In this document: in pieces, positions 7,598-14,753 of the stretch
Layout of the letters: each line of letters begins with the position of its first letter
Position numbering within the stretch: the stretch's first letter is position 1
Assembly: GCF_905371695.1 (NCBI RefSeq)
Contig: NZ_CAJPMA010000033.1
Coordinates: forward strand, 1-16,370
Length of the DNA: 16,370 nt
Reading direction: 5' to 3'
Origin: an uncultured Campylobacter sp.
Lineage (GTDB): Bacteria > Campylobacterota > Campylobacteria > Campylobacterales > Campylobacteraceae
Program-made: the position numbers and the translations under genes
The notes under the pieces: model-generated
Told to the model about the DNA's origin: nothing
Databases searched by the model: none
What the model saw: only the letters and a program-made list of their open reading frames with translations

Positions 7598-8459
7598 CCA
7601 AGCCAGACGGCTGCAAGATATCGTCTCGCCCGCAAACCCTACGAATAAAAATACGCATTTCGTAGCGGTAACGAGCGGTAAAGGCGGCGTGGGCAAAAGT
7701 ACGATAAGCGCGAATCTAGCCAACGTTCTTTCGCAAAACGGTTATAAGACGGCGCTGTTAGACGCCGACATAGGGCTAGCGAATTTAGACGTTATTTTAA
7801 ACGTAAAAATGGGTAAAAATTTGCTCCACGTATTAAAAGGCGAGTGCGGCTTGCGCGAAATTTTAGTGCCGGTAAACGAAAATTTGACGCTGATACCGGG
7901 AGAAAGCGGCGATGAAATTTTAAGGTTTAATAGCCAATTTTTATACGAGCGGTTTTTGGACGAGGCTAGCGAGCTGGACGATCTTGATTTTATGATAATA
8001 GACACGGGAGCGGGTATCGGCGGCAGCACGCAGACGTTTTTAGAAGCCGCCGACGAGGTCTTGGTAGTAACGGTGCCCGATCCTTCTTCTATCACCGACG
8101 CTTACGCCGTGATTAAAATTTTAAGCCGCTTTAAAGACAATCCTATGCTTTTGATGAATATGGTTAAAAGCGAAGCGGAGGCGGTTAGAATTTTTCAAAA
8201 CATTAAGCGCGTGGCGGCGGCTAATATCGGCGGAAATTTACGCCTGGATTTGGCGGGGTTTTTGCAGATAGACAAAGGGGTCTCGCGTAGTATTAAGCAA
8301 CGCACGCTATTTACCGACGATATGAAATTTAGCGCGGCGGCCGATCAGATAAGGATGATCGCGTCGAATTTACTGTTTAGGTTGGAACGAAAAGTGCTTG
8401 ACGACAAAACCGGTCGAAGCTTTGGAAGCTTTTTAAGACGGCTAATCGAGCAATTTTAG
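7590..8459 (+). CDS. flhG: MinD/ParA-like ATPase FlhG (FleN/YlxH)
   Basis: FlhG limits flagellar number and stimulates the FlhF GTPase; in C. jejuni it also affects cell division placement. The deviant Walker A motif KGGVGKST (31-38) is followed by LLDADIGLANLDVIL and IIDTGAG (136-142). The extreme N-terminus, NQARRLQ (3-9), fits the DQAxxLR-type helix known to insert into FlhF. The C-terminal segment from about residue 265 is basic and amphipathic (SFGSFLRRLIEQF), as expected for the MinD-type membrane-binding helix. Length is 289 residues. The ATG at 7590 lies inside the end of flhF. The next gene follows after 12 bases. Confidence 0.95.
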   Translation: MNNQARRLQDIVSPANPTNKNTHFVAVTSGKGGVGKSTISANLANVLSQNGYKTALLDADIGLANLDVILNVKMGKNLLHVLKGECGLREILVPVNENLTLIPGESGDEILRFNSQFLYERFLDEASELDDLDFMIIDTGAGIGGSTQTFLEAADEVLVVTVPDPSSITDAYAVIKILSRFKDNPMLLMNMVKSEAEAVRIFQNIKRVAAANIGGNLRLDLAGFLQIDKGVSRSIKQRTLFTDDMKFSAAADQIRMIASNLLFRLERKVLDDKTGRSFGSFLRRLIEQF

Positions 8460-8460
8460 C

Positions 8461-8466
8461 AAGGAG
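8461..8466 (+). promoter_or_regulatory. Ribosome-binding site fixing the start of the small membrane gene
   Basis: AAGGAG ends five bases before the ATG at 8472. A GTG at 8466 overlaps this site and so cannot use it. Confidence 0.75.
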
Positions 8467-8471
8467 TGCGC

Positions 8472-8822
8472 ATGAGAGCGGAAAATTTTATAGCGTTTTT
8501 TACGGTTTGCGGATTTTTTATAGGCGTAGTTTTTACGATTTTAAAAGTAAGCGAACCGATTGAAATGCTAGTTTATACGCTAATTATCACGTTATTTTTT
8601 TACCTAATCATTCACGTCGTAATCATGAACTACGTCGACGTTCGCCGCACCATGAAGCGCTTTTTCGATAAAGAGCGCCACGAGGAGATCGCCGAATACC
8701 TAATCTCCGAGCTCGCCGTCAGAGAAAAGCGTATGGATAATATAATGGCGATCGTAACTAATCAAGGCGCGGGCGAAATTTTAGGCAAAGAAGATGCAAA
8801 AAATAGAGCAAAAGCCGCTTAA
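8472..8822 (+). CDS. Uncharacterised two-helix membrane protein of the flagellar operon
   Basis: Function unknown. The 116-residue product has two predicted membrane helices, about residues 5-25 (FIAFFTVCGFFIGVVFTILK) and 32-54 (YTLIITLFFYLIIHVVI within it). A charged, helical cytoplasmic tail follows (about 57-116), rich in Arg, Lys and Glu. The short loop between the helices suggests a hairpin with both ends in the cytoplasm. I place the start at the ATG 8472 because of the AAGGAG at 8461-8466. From memory a gene in this position occurs in C. jejuni (Cj0062), so its place between flhG and fliA is probably conserved. Its end overlaps fliA by 29 bases. It could help couple FlhF/FlhG to the membrane, but that is only inferred from position. 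Confidence 0.85.
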   Translation: MRAENFIAFFTVCGFFIGVVFTILKVSEPIEMLVYTLIITLFFYLIIHVVIMNYVDVRRTMKRFFDKERHEEIAEYLISELAVREKRMDNIMAIVTNQGAGEILGKEDAKNRAKAA

Positions 8823-9498
8823 CCCCTACGCGCAAAATATTAAAAAAGCCCAAGACGACATAGTCTTGCAGTATATGCCCGCTCTTCGGGCTATGGCGTT
8901 TCGCCTAAAAGAACGCCTGCCTAATACCGTAGACGTGAACGATCTAATCGGCACGGGCGTGGAGGAAATGATAAAGCTATCGCGTAGATACGACAAGGAG
9001 CAAAACGACTCTTTTTGGGGATTTGCCAAAAAGCGCGTTTACGGCGCTATGCTTGATTTTTTGCGCTCGCTGGACGTCATTAGCCGCACGTCTCGCACGC
9101 TGGTTAAGTCCATAAACGCGGCGATAGACGAATATTTTAACGAGCACGAGGATGAGCCTAGCGACGAATTTTTGGCGAATAAGCTCGGCGAAGACGTGGA
9201 GAAAATTCGCGACGCGCGTGGAGTTAGCTCTATTATAACGCTGCTTCCGTTAGACGATCAGATCGAGCTTTCGGGCGGCGGAGATACTTTTGAATGCGTC
9301 GAAAAAGAGGATCTGATCGAAAAGATCGAGCGAATTTTGCAAAAATTTAACGAGCGCGAGCAGTTAATCATTCAGCTTTATTATTACGAGGAGCTAAGCT
9401 CGAAAGAAATTAGCGAAATTTTGCAAGTCAGCGAGAGTAGAATTTCGCAAATTCACAAGCGATTGCTTGAAAAAATACGAGAGAATTTGGGGGCTTAA
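8794..9498 (+). CDS. fliA: Flagellar sigma factor FliA (sigma-28)
   Basis: Directs RNA polymerase to late flagellar genes such as the major flagellin; normally held in check by the anti-sigma factor FlgM. Region 2 is visible as DLIGTGVEEMIKLSRRYD through FWGFAKKRVYGAMLDFLR, and region 3 as the SINAAIDEYFNE segment. Region 4 has the helix-turn-helix LSSKEISEILQVSESRISQ followed by a basic helix. Length of 234 residues is typical. The ATG at 8794 lies 29 bases inside the preceding membrane gene and has only a modest upstream purine stretch, so translation probably depends on the upstream gene. The stop overlaps the fliM start by one base (TAATG). Confidence 0.96.
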   Translation: MQKIEQKPLNPYAQNIKKAQDDIVLQYMPALRAMAFRLKERLPNTVDVNDLIGTGVEEMIKLSRRYDKEQNDSFWGFAKKRVYGAMLDFLRSLDVISRTSRTLVKSINAAIDEYFNEHEDEPSDEFLANKLGEDVEKIRDARGVSSIITLLPLDDQIELSGGGDTFECVEKEDLIEKIERILQKFNEREQLIIQLYYYEELSSKEISEILQVSESRISQIHKRLLEKIRENLGA

Positions 9499-10598
9499 TG
9501 GCTGATATTTTAAGTCAAGAAGAGATCGACGCGCTACTTGAAGTAGTAGACGAGGAGGGCGACGCAAGCTCGATGGAGGTGCCCGCTAGCACCAAAGACG
9601 ACCAGCGCCAGATAGTAATTTACGATTTTAAGCGCCCAAACCGCGTCAGCAAGGAGCAGCTTCGCGCGATAAAGGGCATCCACGACAAACTCGCGCGAAA
9701 TTTGGCGTCTCAAATTTCAAGCGTTATGCGCAGTATCGTAGAAATTCGCCTGCATAGCGTAGATCAGATGACCTACGGCGAGTTTTTGATGAGTTTGCCG
9801 AGCCCTACGAGCTTTAACGTATTTTCTATTAAACCGCTCGACGGCAACTGCGTTTTGGAGATAAATCCGAGCATCGCCTTTCCTATGATAGATCGTTTGC
9901 TCGGCGGTAACGGCGAAAATTTCGAGACTAGCCGCGAACTAACCGATATCGAGGTAAATTTGCTAGACGCCGTGCTTAGGATGATAATGCAGCGTCTAAA
10001 AGAGAGCTGGGCGATGATAACTGATATGTATCCTAACGTCGAGGCCAAGGAAAGCTCGCCCAACGTCGTGCAGATAGTCAGCCAAAACGAGATCGTAATA
10101 ATGGTAGTAATGGAGATAATCGTCGGAAATTCCAGCGGCATGATAAATATCTGCTATCCCGTGATCTATTTAGAGCCGATTTTAAGCCGCCTCGCAAACC
10201 GCGACATAATGCTAGGCGAAACTAGCGCTAAAAAAAGTAGAAACAAGGAGCTAAAAACGCTAATCGGACGCGCGGAAATTTTATACGAAGCGATCTTGGG
10301 GCAAACGGTAATTAGCGTAAACGAGTTTTTAAATTTAAAAGAGGGCGATATTTTGCGGCTCGATCGCGGCGCGGATGACAAAGCGATCGTTTGCATCGAT
10401 AAAAAAGAGGTCTTTTTAGCGCAGATGGGGCTTCACCGCTTCCGCAAATCCATAAAGATCGAGCAGCTAATCCGCTCGGACAAAGACGAGATCAAAAATA
10501 TACTAGAACGCTACGAGGAAGAGCGCAAAGCCAAGCTAATGGCATACGAAAACGAAGAAAATTTAGAGGAAGACGAAAACAATGAATACCATGAATGA
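9498..10598 (+). CDS. fliM: Flagellar motor switch protein FliM
   Basis: C-ring component that binds phosphorylated CheY and sets the direction of flagellar rotation. The N-terminal CheY-binding peptide is present (LSQEEIDALLEVV, residues 5-17), then a disordered acidic link. The CheC-like middle domain includes the GEFLMSLPSPTSFNV region and MIDRLLGGNGE. The SpoA-type C-terminal domain begins around residue 250 and includes ILRLDRGADDKAIVCI. Length of 366 residues is normal, with an acidic tail (EENLEEDENNEYHE) that is somewhat longer than usual. It starts one base inside the end of fliA and overlaps fliY by 17 bases. Confidence 0.95.
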   Translation: MADILSQEEIDALLEVVDEEGDASSMEVPASTKDDQRQIVIYDFKRPNRVSKEQLRAIKGIHDKLARNLASQISSVMRSIVEIRLHSVDQMTYGEFLMSLPSPTSFNVFSIKPLDGNCVLEINPSIAFPMIDRLLGGNGENFETSRELTDIEVNLLDAVLRMIMQRLKESWAMITDMYPNVEAKESSPNVVQIVSQNEIVIMVVMEIIVGNSSGMINICYPVIYLEPILSRLANRDIMLGETSAKKSRNKELKTLIGRAEILYEAILGQTVISVNEFLNLKEGDILRLDRGADDKAIVCIDKKEVFLAQMGLHRFRKSIKIEQLIRSDKDEIKNILERYEEERKAKLMAYENEENLEEDENNEYHE

Positions 10599-11445
10599 TT
10601 TTTTTAGCCTTTTTACCGGCGAGCTAAAAGCTACGATCGAGGGACTTACCGGCAGAGCGCCTGAAATAGGCGAAAGAAACGACTTCGACGCGCCTTCGCA
10701 AAACGGCATAAAGCCGCCCGTCGTAGTCGCGAACGTAACGCTAAAAGGAGACGTAAATACCAAAGCCGAGCTACTTTGCACGCCGGTGCTGGTAAGCGCG
10801 GTTAGCGAATGGATGATGGGCGAGGAGGAAATTTCTAAGAACGAAAATTTAGGTTCGGACGAGCTTGACGCGGCGAAGGAAATTTTCTCGAATTTGCTTT
10901 CGGCGTTCGCGACCTCTTTGGGCGCGCAAAAAGAGCTGCCTAAAATTAGCTTCGAAGTGGCGAGCGTAAATTTTCTAAACGAAGAGTCGGAACTTGATCT
11001 AGGCGCTTACGAAAAGCTATTTTTATTTAACGTGAAGATGGAAGATATTAGCGAGCACGTGGGCTTTGCGTGCGACCGCGCGCTAATGAAAATTTTTGAG
11101 CCCAAATCCGCCGAAGCGCAAGCCCAAACGCAAGAAGGCGGCGATGCCAAGAGCGCGGGCAAAAGCGATCTAAGCGCGGAAGAGATGCGAAATATCGGGC
11201 TTATCATGGACGTGCGCCTACCGATCCGCGTGCGTATCGGCTCGAAGCGGATGCTGCTAAAAGACGTGCTTAGCATGGATATAGGCTCGGTTATCGAGCT
11301 AAACCAACTCGCCAACGATCCGCTTGAAATTTTAATCGGCGATAAGGTCATAGCGCTGGGAGAAGTCGTGATAATAGACGGAAATTTCGGCATTCAGATC
11401 ACGCAGATCGGCTCGAAGCGCGAGCGATTGCAGCAGCTAAAATAA
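10582..11445 (+). CDS. fliY: Flagellar motor switch protein FliY (FliN family)
   Basis: Forms the base of the C-ring with FliM and FliG. The C-terminal SpoA/FliN domain is clear (about 203-280: MDVRLPIRVRIGSKRM, SMDIGSVIELNQLANDPLEI, IDGNFGIQITQI). The N-terminal 170 residues form a CheC-like domain, which makes it FliY rather than the short FliN. I do not see a clear pair of CheC phosphatase motifs, so CheY-P phosphatase activity is uncertain. A linker rich in Ala, Gln and Lys (about 173-198) joins the parts. Two ATG codons (10582 and 10591) are possible starts; both lie inside the end of fliM. The next gene starts nine bases downstream. Confidence 0.93.
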   Translation: MNTMNDFFSLFTGELKATIEGLTGRAPEIGERNDFDAPSQNGIKPPVVVANVTLKGDVNTKAELLCTPVLVSAVSEWMMGEEEISKNENLGSDELDAAKEIFSNLLSAFATSLGAQKELPKISFEVASVNFLNEESELDLGAYEKLFLFNVKMEDISEHVGFACDRALMKIFEPKSAEAQAQTQEGGDAKSAGKSDLSAEEMRNIGLIMDVRLPIRVRIGSKRMLLKDVLSMDIGSVIELNQLANDPLEILIGDKVIALGEVVIIDGNFGIQITQIGSKRERLQQLK

Positions 11446-11454
11446 GGCTAAAAT

Positions 11455-12045
11455 TTGAACGAAATTTTAAAGGATTTTAAAAAATTTCCCAAAATTTTAG
11501 ACTACGCCAATAAAAGCGTTACTTTTTTCGGCTCGGCTAGATTTAACGAGGATAACGAGTATTGCAAGGCGGCGCACGATTTGGCCTTTATGCTCGGCGA
11601 GCGCGGATTTGCGGTGGTTACGGGCGGGGGCGACGGCATCATGCGCGCGGCTAACCGCGGAGCGTTTGAAAGCGGCAAAGCGCCCAGCGTCGCGCTAAAT
11701 ATAAGGCTGCCTTACGAGCAAGAGACTAATCCTTACGCGACGGCGAAGTACCTTTTTTCAAATTTCAGCCCGCGAAAATTCGCGCTCATAGAAGGCTCGA
11801 TAGCGTTCGTGGTATTTCCGGGCGGGTTTGGGACGCTAGATGAGCTGTTTGAAATTTTAGTACTCGCGCAAGTGGGTAAAAAACGGGCTAAAATTTATCT
11901 TTTCGGCGCAAAATTTTGGAGCGGACTGGACGCGTTTATCCGCCAAACGCTCGCCGCTCAAAAAACCATAAGCGAAGCCGACGTAAATTTATACGAAATC
12001 ACCGACGACGTAGAGCGCATAGCGCGCGAAATTTGCGATATTTAA
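11455..12045 (+). CDS. LOG-family phosphoribohydrolase-like protein
   Basis: Belongs to the TIGR00730/LOG family, once called lysine decarboxylase-like. Studied members cleave N6-modified adenosine monophosphates (cytokinin nucleotides) or AMP-like nucleotides to free base and ribose 5-phosphate. Signatures are GGGDGIMRAANRGA (57-70) and PGGFGTLDE (122-130), with the RK pair (107-108) common in active members. Length is 196 residues. The start is a TTG at 11455, preceded by AAGG (11444-11447) that overlaps the fliY stop; no ATG lies before the first conserved block. It is the last gene of the ten-gene run and has no obvious flagellar role. True substrate unknown. Confidence 0.85.
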   Translation: MNEILKDFKKFPKILDYANKSVTFFGSARFNEDNEYCKAAHDLAFMLGERGFAVVTGGGDGIMRAANRGAFESGKAPSVALNIRLPYEQETNPYATAKYLFSNFSPRKFALIEGSIAFVVFPGGFGTLDELFEILVLAQVGKKRAKIYLFGAKFWSGLDAFIRQTLAAQKTISEADVNLYEITDDVERIAREICDI

Positions 12046-12055
12046 AATTCGGATA

Positions 12056-12061
12056 TATAAT
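12056..12061 (+). promoter_or_regulatory. -10 box (TATAAT) for mnmA
   Basis: A perfect TATAAT inside an AT-rich stretch, 37 bases before the mnmA start. It suggests mnmA is transcribed separately from the flagellar run upstream, at least in part. Confidence 0.6.
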
Positions 12062-12098
12062 CTCTCTTTTACTTTAAATTTACAAAAGGCGAAATTTT

Positions 12099-13121
12099 AT
12101 GAAAATAATGGTGGCGATGAGCGGCGGCGTGGATAGTACGATGACGGCTAAAATTTTACAAGAGCAAGGGCACGAGATACAAGGGTGCTATATGATGCTG
12201 CACGATAAGCCCGGCTACCACGAGGAAAATATTCGAAAAGTGCGTAAAGTAGGGGATTTCCTGGGTATAAAAGTTCATATCTTAGACTTGCGGGAAAAAT
12301 TTCACGAGTTCGTATACGATCCTTTCGTGCAGCTTTATAAAGAGGGCAAGACGCCCAATCCCTGCGCGCTTTGCAACCGCTTTATCAAGCTGGGCGCGCT
12401 ACTAAATTTCGCCAAAGAGCAAGGCTGCGAAAAGCTAGCCACCGGGCACTACGTGCGCGTGATAGACGGCTTTATCACGCAGGCTTTGGATCCTAGCAAA
12501 GATCAAAGCTATTTCTTGGGGCAAGTACCCAAAGAGACGCTAAAAGACGTGATTTTTCCGTTAGGGGATAAATTTAAAAAAGATATTAAACAAATGGCGA
12601 GCAAGGTGAGCGTATTGCAAGAGTTCGCCACGCAAGCCGAGAGTAGCGAAATTTGCTTCGTCGAGGACACTTACATCGAGATTTTAAACCGCCATTACGA
12701 TACGAATTTACCGGGCGACGTCGTCGATAAAGAGGGCAAAGTCATCGGTCGCCATCAAGGCTATATGCACTACACGATCGGCAAAAGGCGCGGATTTGAA
12801 GTATTCGGCGCGCACGAGCCGCACTTCGTCCTTAGTATAGACGCGGCTAAAAATCGTATCGTAGTCGGAACGAAAAACGATCTCGCGCAAAAAGAGGTCG
12901 AGCTTGAAAGCGTGAATTTATTTATCCAGGAAAGAGAATTCGACAGCGAAGTAAAGATCCGCTACCGAAGCCCGAAAATAGACGCTCGCGTGAAAGTCGG
13001 CGCAGACGGCAAAACCGCCGTGTTAACGTTAGCGCAAAACGCTCTTGGCGTGGCCAAGGGACAGCTTTGCACGATGTATGACGGTGATAGGGTGATTGGA
13101 AGCGGATTTATAAAATCCTAA
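12099..13121 (+). CDS. mnmA: tRNA-specific 2-thiouridylase MnmA
   Basis: Puts sulfur on C2 of the wobble uridine (U34) of tRNA-Lys, -Glu and -Gln, taking sulfur from a persulfide relay. The PP-loop ATP site MSGGVDST is at residues 7-14. The catalytic cysteines are C92 in PNPCALCNRFIK and C186 in SSEICFVED; C89 is an extra cysteine giving a CxxC spacing. The TGHYVR and DQSYFLGQV motifs are present, as is the C-terminal beta-barrel domain from about residue 245. Length of 340 residues is slightly short of E. coli (about 368), as in other Campylobacterota. The start at 12099 has AAAAGG ten bases upstream. It is the first gene after the promoter at 12056. Confidence 0.96.
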   Translation: MKIMVAMSGGVDSTMTAKILQEQGHEIQGCYMMLHDKPGYHEENIRKVRKVGDFLGIKVHILDLREKFHEFVYDPFVQLYKEGKTPNPCALCNRFIKLGALLNFAKEQGCEKLATGHYVRVIDGFITQALDPSKDQSYFLGQVPKETLKDVIFPLGDKFKKDIKQMASKVSVLQEFATQAESSEICFVEDTYIEILNRHYDTNLPGDVVDKEGKVIGRHQGYMHYTIGKRRGFEVFGAHEPHFVLSIDAAKNRIVVGTKNDLAQKEVELESVNLFIQEREFDSEVKIRYRSPKIDARVKVGADGKTAVLTLAQNALGVAKGQLCTMYDGDRVIGSGFIKS

Positions 13122-13167
13122 CCGCGCGTCGTCTCGTCGCGACACGCGACCGCTATCTCAAAATTTG

Positions 13168-13173
13168 TATAAT
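13168..13173 (+). promoter_or_regulatory. Promoter-like TATAAT far upstream of prs
   Basis: TATAAT preceded by AAATTTG, the same context as the aroQ promoter at 4085-4094. It lies about 320 bases before prs, so it could drive a long leader, the small open frame at 13308, or nothing. Confidence 0.35.
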
Positions 13174-13307
13174 TTTCTGCCCTTCGTGCGTCCGTATGCC
13201 CGTTTTCCGCCATTAAATTTAAGTCGCCTTAGTTTAGCTTAGTAACGCCCTTGCCCGTCCGCGCTCGCCGAACGGCGCCGCGCGAGCCGACCTTCGCGCG
13301 CGAATTA

Positions 13308-13418
13308 ATGACGAATTTGCTCGCCGATTTTCCGAATTTAGCCGTCCTAGCCGCGATTCATCAAGAGGAGCTTAAAGATTTATTTAGCGCGGATCTGAAC
13401 TTTCGCGGCGAAATTTAG
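13308..13418 (+). CDS. Candidate small protein, 36 residues
   Basis: A short open frame starting MTNLLADFPNLAVLAAIHQ and ending ADLNFRGEI. I do not recognise it. In favour: the middle reads like an amphipathic helix with protein-like composition, and the frame stays open upstream of the ATG to a stop at 13230. Against: there is no ribosome-binding site before the ATG, and the frame is short enough to occur by chance. It may be a real small protein, the tail of a decayed gene, or noise. Confidence 0.2.
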   Translation: MTNLLADFPNLAVLAAIHQEELKDLFSADLNFRGEI

Positions 13419-13458
13419 CCGCGCGGCGATTCGTCTTAAAATTTAAGCCGCTTTTAGT

Positions 13459-13464
13459 TAAAAT
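13459..13464 (+). promoter_or_regulatory. Possible proximal -10 box of prs
   Basis: TAAAAT, 29 bases before the prs ATG and well placed for a short leader. It is one mismatch from consensus and sits in generally AT-rich sequence, so the call is weak. Confidence 0.35.
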
Positions 13465-13493
13465 GCGCCTCAAATTTTACTACGAGGCAAAAA

Positions 13494-14423
13494 ATGAGAG
13501 GCTATAAAATTTTCTCCGGTACCGCAAATATCGAGCTTTCCAGAAAAATTTCGCAGTATTTGTCGCTGCCGCTTAGCGAGGCTAGCATCAAGCGTTTTAG
13601 CGACGGCGAGATCAGCGTGCAAATCGGCGAGAGCGTGCGCGGCAAGGACGTATTCGTCGTGCAGCCGACCTGTGCTCCGGCAAACATCAACCTAATGGAG
13701 CTGCTAATCTTAACCGATGCGCTAAGACGCAGCTCGGCAAGCTCGATCACCGCGATAGTGCCTTATTTCGGCTACGCTCGCCAAGACCGCAAAGCCGCTC
13801 CGCGCGTGCCGATAACCGCAAAGCTCGTAGCCAATATGATGCAGACGGCCGGTATCGATCGCGTGGTTACGATGGATTTGCATGCGGGGCAGATTCAAGG
13901 ATTTTTCGACGTGCCGGTCGATAATCTCTACGGCTCGATCGTATTTAACGACTACGTTAGATCTAAAAATTTACCCAATCCGATCGTAGCAAGCCCCGAC
14001 GTAGGCGGCGTAGCGCGCGCCAGAGCGCTGGCTAAAAATCTAAATTTAGACATGGTTATCGTCGATAAACGCCGCGAAAAGGCTAACGAAAGCGAAGTGA
14101 TGAACGTCATAGGCGACGTATCGGGTAAGGACGTGATACTCGTAGACGACATGATCGACACCGCCGGCACGATCGTAAAGGCCGCCGAGGCGTTTAAAGA
14201 GCGCGGCGCGGTAAGCGTAATGGCGTTTTGCACGCACCCGGTGCTCTCCGGACCCGCGTACGAAAGGCTCGCAAAAGGCGCGTTAGACGAGCTGGTGGTA
14301 ACCGATACGATCCCGCTAAAAGAAAATTTGCCTTGTATTAAGGTGCTTTCCGTAGCGCCACTTTTCGGCGAAGTTATACGCCGCGTCTACCACAACGAAA
14401 GCGTAAATTCGCTATTCGTCTAG
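13494..14423 (+). CDS. prs: Ribose-phosphate pyrophosphokinase (PRPP synthetase)
   Basis: Makes PRPP from ribose 5-phosphate and ATP, feeding purine, pyrimidine, histidine, tryptophan and NAD synthesis. Class I features are FSDGEISVQIGESVRG (35-50), YARQDRK (94-100), TMDLHAGQIQGFFD (126-139) with H130, the flexible loop around residues 191-200, and the PRPP-binding loop VILVDDMIDTAGT (214-226). Length of 309 residues and the N-terminus MRGYKIFSGTAN match the bacterial family exactly. A GAGG site (13484-13487) precedes the ATG. It stands alone, with a strong terminator directly after the stop codon. Confidence 0.97.
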   Translation: MRGYKIFSGTANIELSRKISQYLSLPLSEASIKRFSDGEISVQIGESVRGKDVFVVQPTCAPANINLMELLILTDALRRSSASSITAIVPYFGYARQDRKAAPRVPITAKLVANMMQTAGIDRVVTMDLHAGQIQGFFDVPVDNLYGSIVFNDYVRSKNLPNPIVASPDVGGVARARALAKNLNLDMVIVDKRREKANESEVMNVIGDVSGKDVILVDDMIDTAGTIVKAAEAFKERGAVSVMAFCTHPVLSGPAYERLAKGALDELVVTDTIPLKENLPCIKVLSVAPLFGEVIRRVYHNESVNSLFV

Positions 14424-14426
14424 CCT

Positions 14427-14470
14427 AAATTTCGGCGAAATTTTAAAATTTTGCCGAAATTTTTCTTTTT
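14427..14470 (+). terminator. Strong Rho-independent terminator of prs
   Basis: An almost perfect 36-base inverted repeat: 14427-14436 (AAATTTCGGC) pairs with 14453-14462 (GCCGAAATTT). The inner 14438-14451 is itself palindromic, and one G-T pair lies between. T-rich tail TTTTTCTTTTT follows (about 14460-14470). It begins three bases after the prs stop. Confidence 0.85.
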
Positions 14471-14687
14471 AAATTCTCGTATTATTAGTTTGCGCCGATT
14501 GCAGGTTGAGTTTAAATGCGCTTTGCCTTGCCGTTTTGCCGCGATTTTGCGCGGCCTAGCTCGCCTATCTCAGATTTCGCCGTCGCCCGCCTGCGGTTAT
14601 CGCGGTTTAAATTTACGCCGTTTTTGCGCGACTCGTAGCTTTGAGCGCTTGCGGCCGCGCTAAATTTTAAATTTTTGCGCCATAAAG
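14471..14687. other. Gap between the prs terminator and the Rrf2 locus, no gene recognised
   Basis: About 217 bases where prs and the minus-strand locus converge. It contains one TTTAAATTTA word (14606-14615) and an imperfect inverted repeat (GCGC 14657-14660 with GCGC 14677-14680 around two AAATTT blocks). On the minus strand that repeat is not followed by a T-run, so I do not call it a terminator. No coding frame is convincing. Confidence 0.5.
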
Positions 14688-14753
14688 CTAAGCTTGCCCG
14701 CTAAGCTCGTCTAGCAAATTTTGCAAATTTACGCCCGCTAAGCTATCAAACAT
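14688..14753 (-). other. Out-of-frame C-terminal segment of the Rrf2 regulator
   Basis: Read one frame over, the minus strand from 14753 gives MFDSLAGVNLQNLLDELSG plus two residues and a stop. This has the pattern of the Rrf2 C-terminal helix (AQxxM, then a TLxDLL-like end) that the gene lacks in its current frame. Removing one base from the three-T run at 14757-14759 would join the two parts as ...GSAQQSMFDSL... The displaced tail starts exactly where the in-frame protein stops looking like the family. Confidence 0.6.

Larger units (their letters stand above)
13122..13493. other. 372-base gap between mnmA and prs, with hairpins and a promoter-like box
   Basis: Holds a perfect 6-base hairpin just after mnmA (GTCGCG 13136-13141 with CGCGAC 13145-13150) that lacks a T-run. 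Next come a TATAAT box (13168-13173), a 36-codon open frame (13308-13418), and a second 6-base hairpin (CGCGGC 13404-13409 with GCCGCG 13418-13423). No RNA family was recognised. A long prs leader is possible if the distal TATAAT is used. Confidence 0.5.

Noticed and set aside
11007..11393. 128-codon minus-strand frame inside fliY
   Set aside because: Antisense shadow of a well-conserved SpoA domain, with low-complexity Ser/Ile-rich translation and no start signals.
14451..14663. 70-codon plus-strand frame after prs
   Set aside because: It begins inside the prs terminator hairpin, has no ribosome-binding site, and has an Arg/Cys-rich composition typical of noncoding reading.
14657..14680. 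Inverted repeat downstream of the Rrf2 gene as its terminator
   Set aside because: Only GCGC plus AAATTT blocks pair, with mismatches, and the minus-strand continuation is GC-rich with no T-run.
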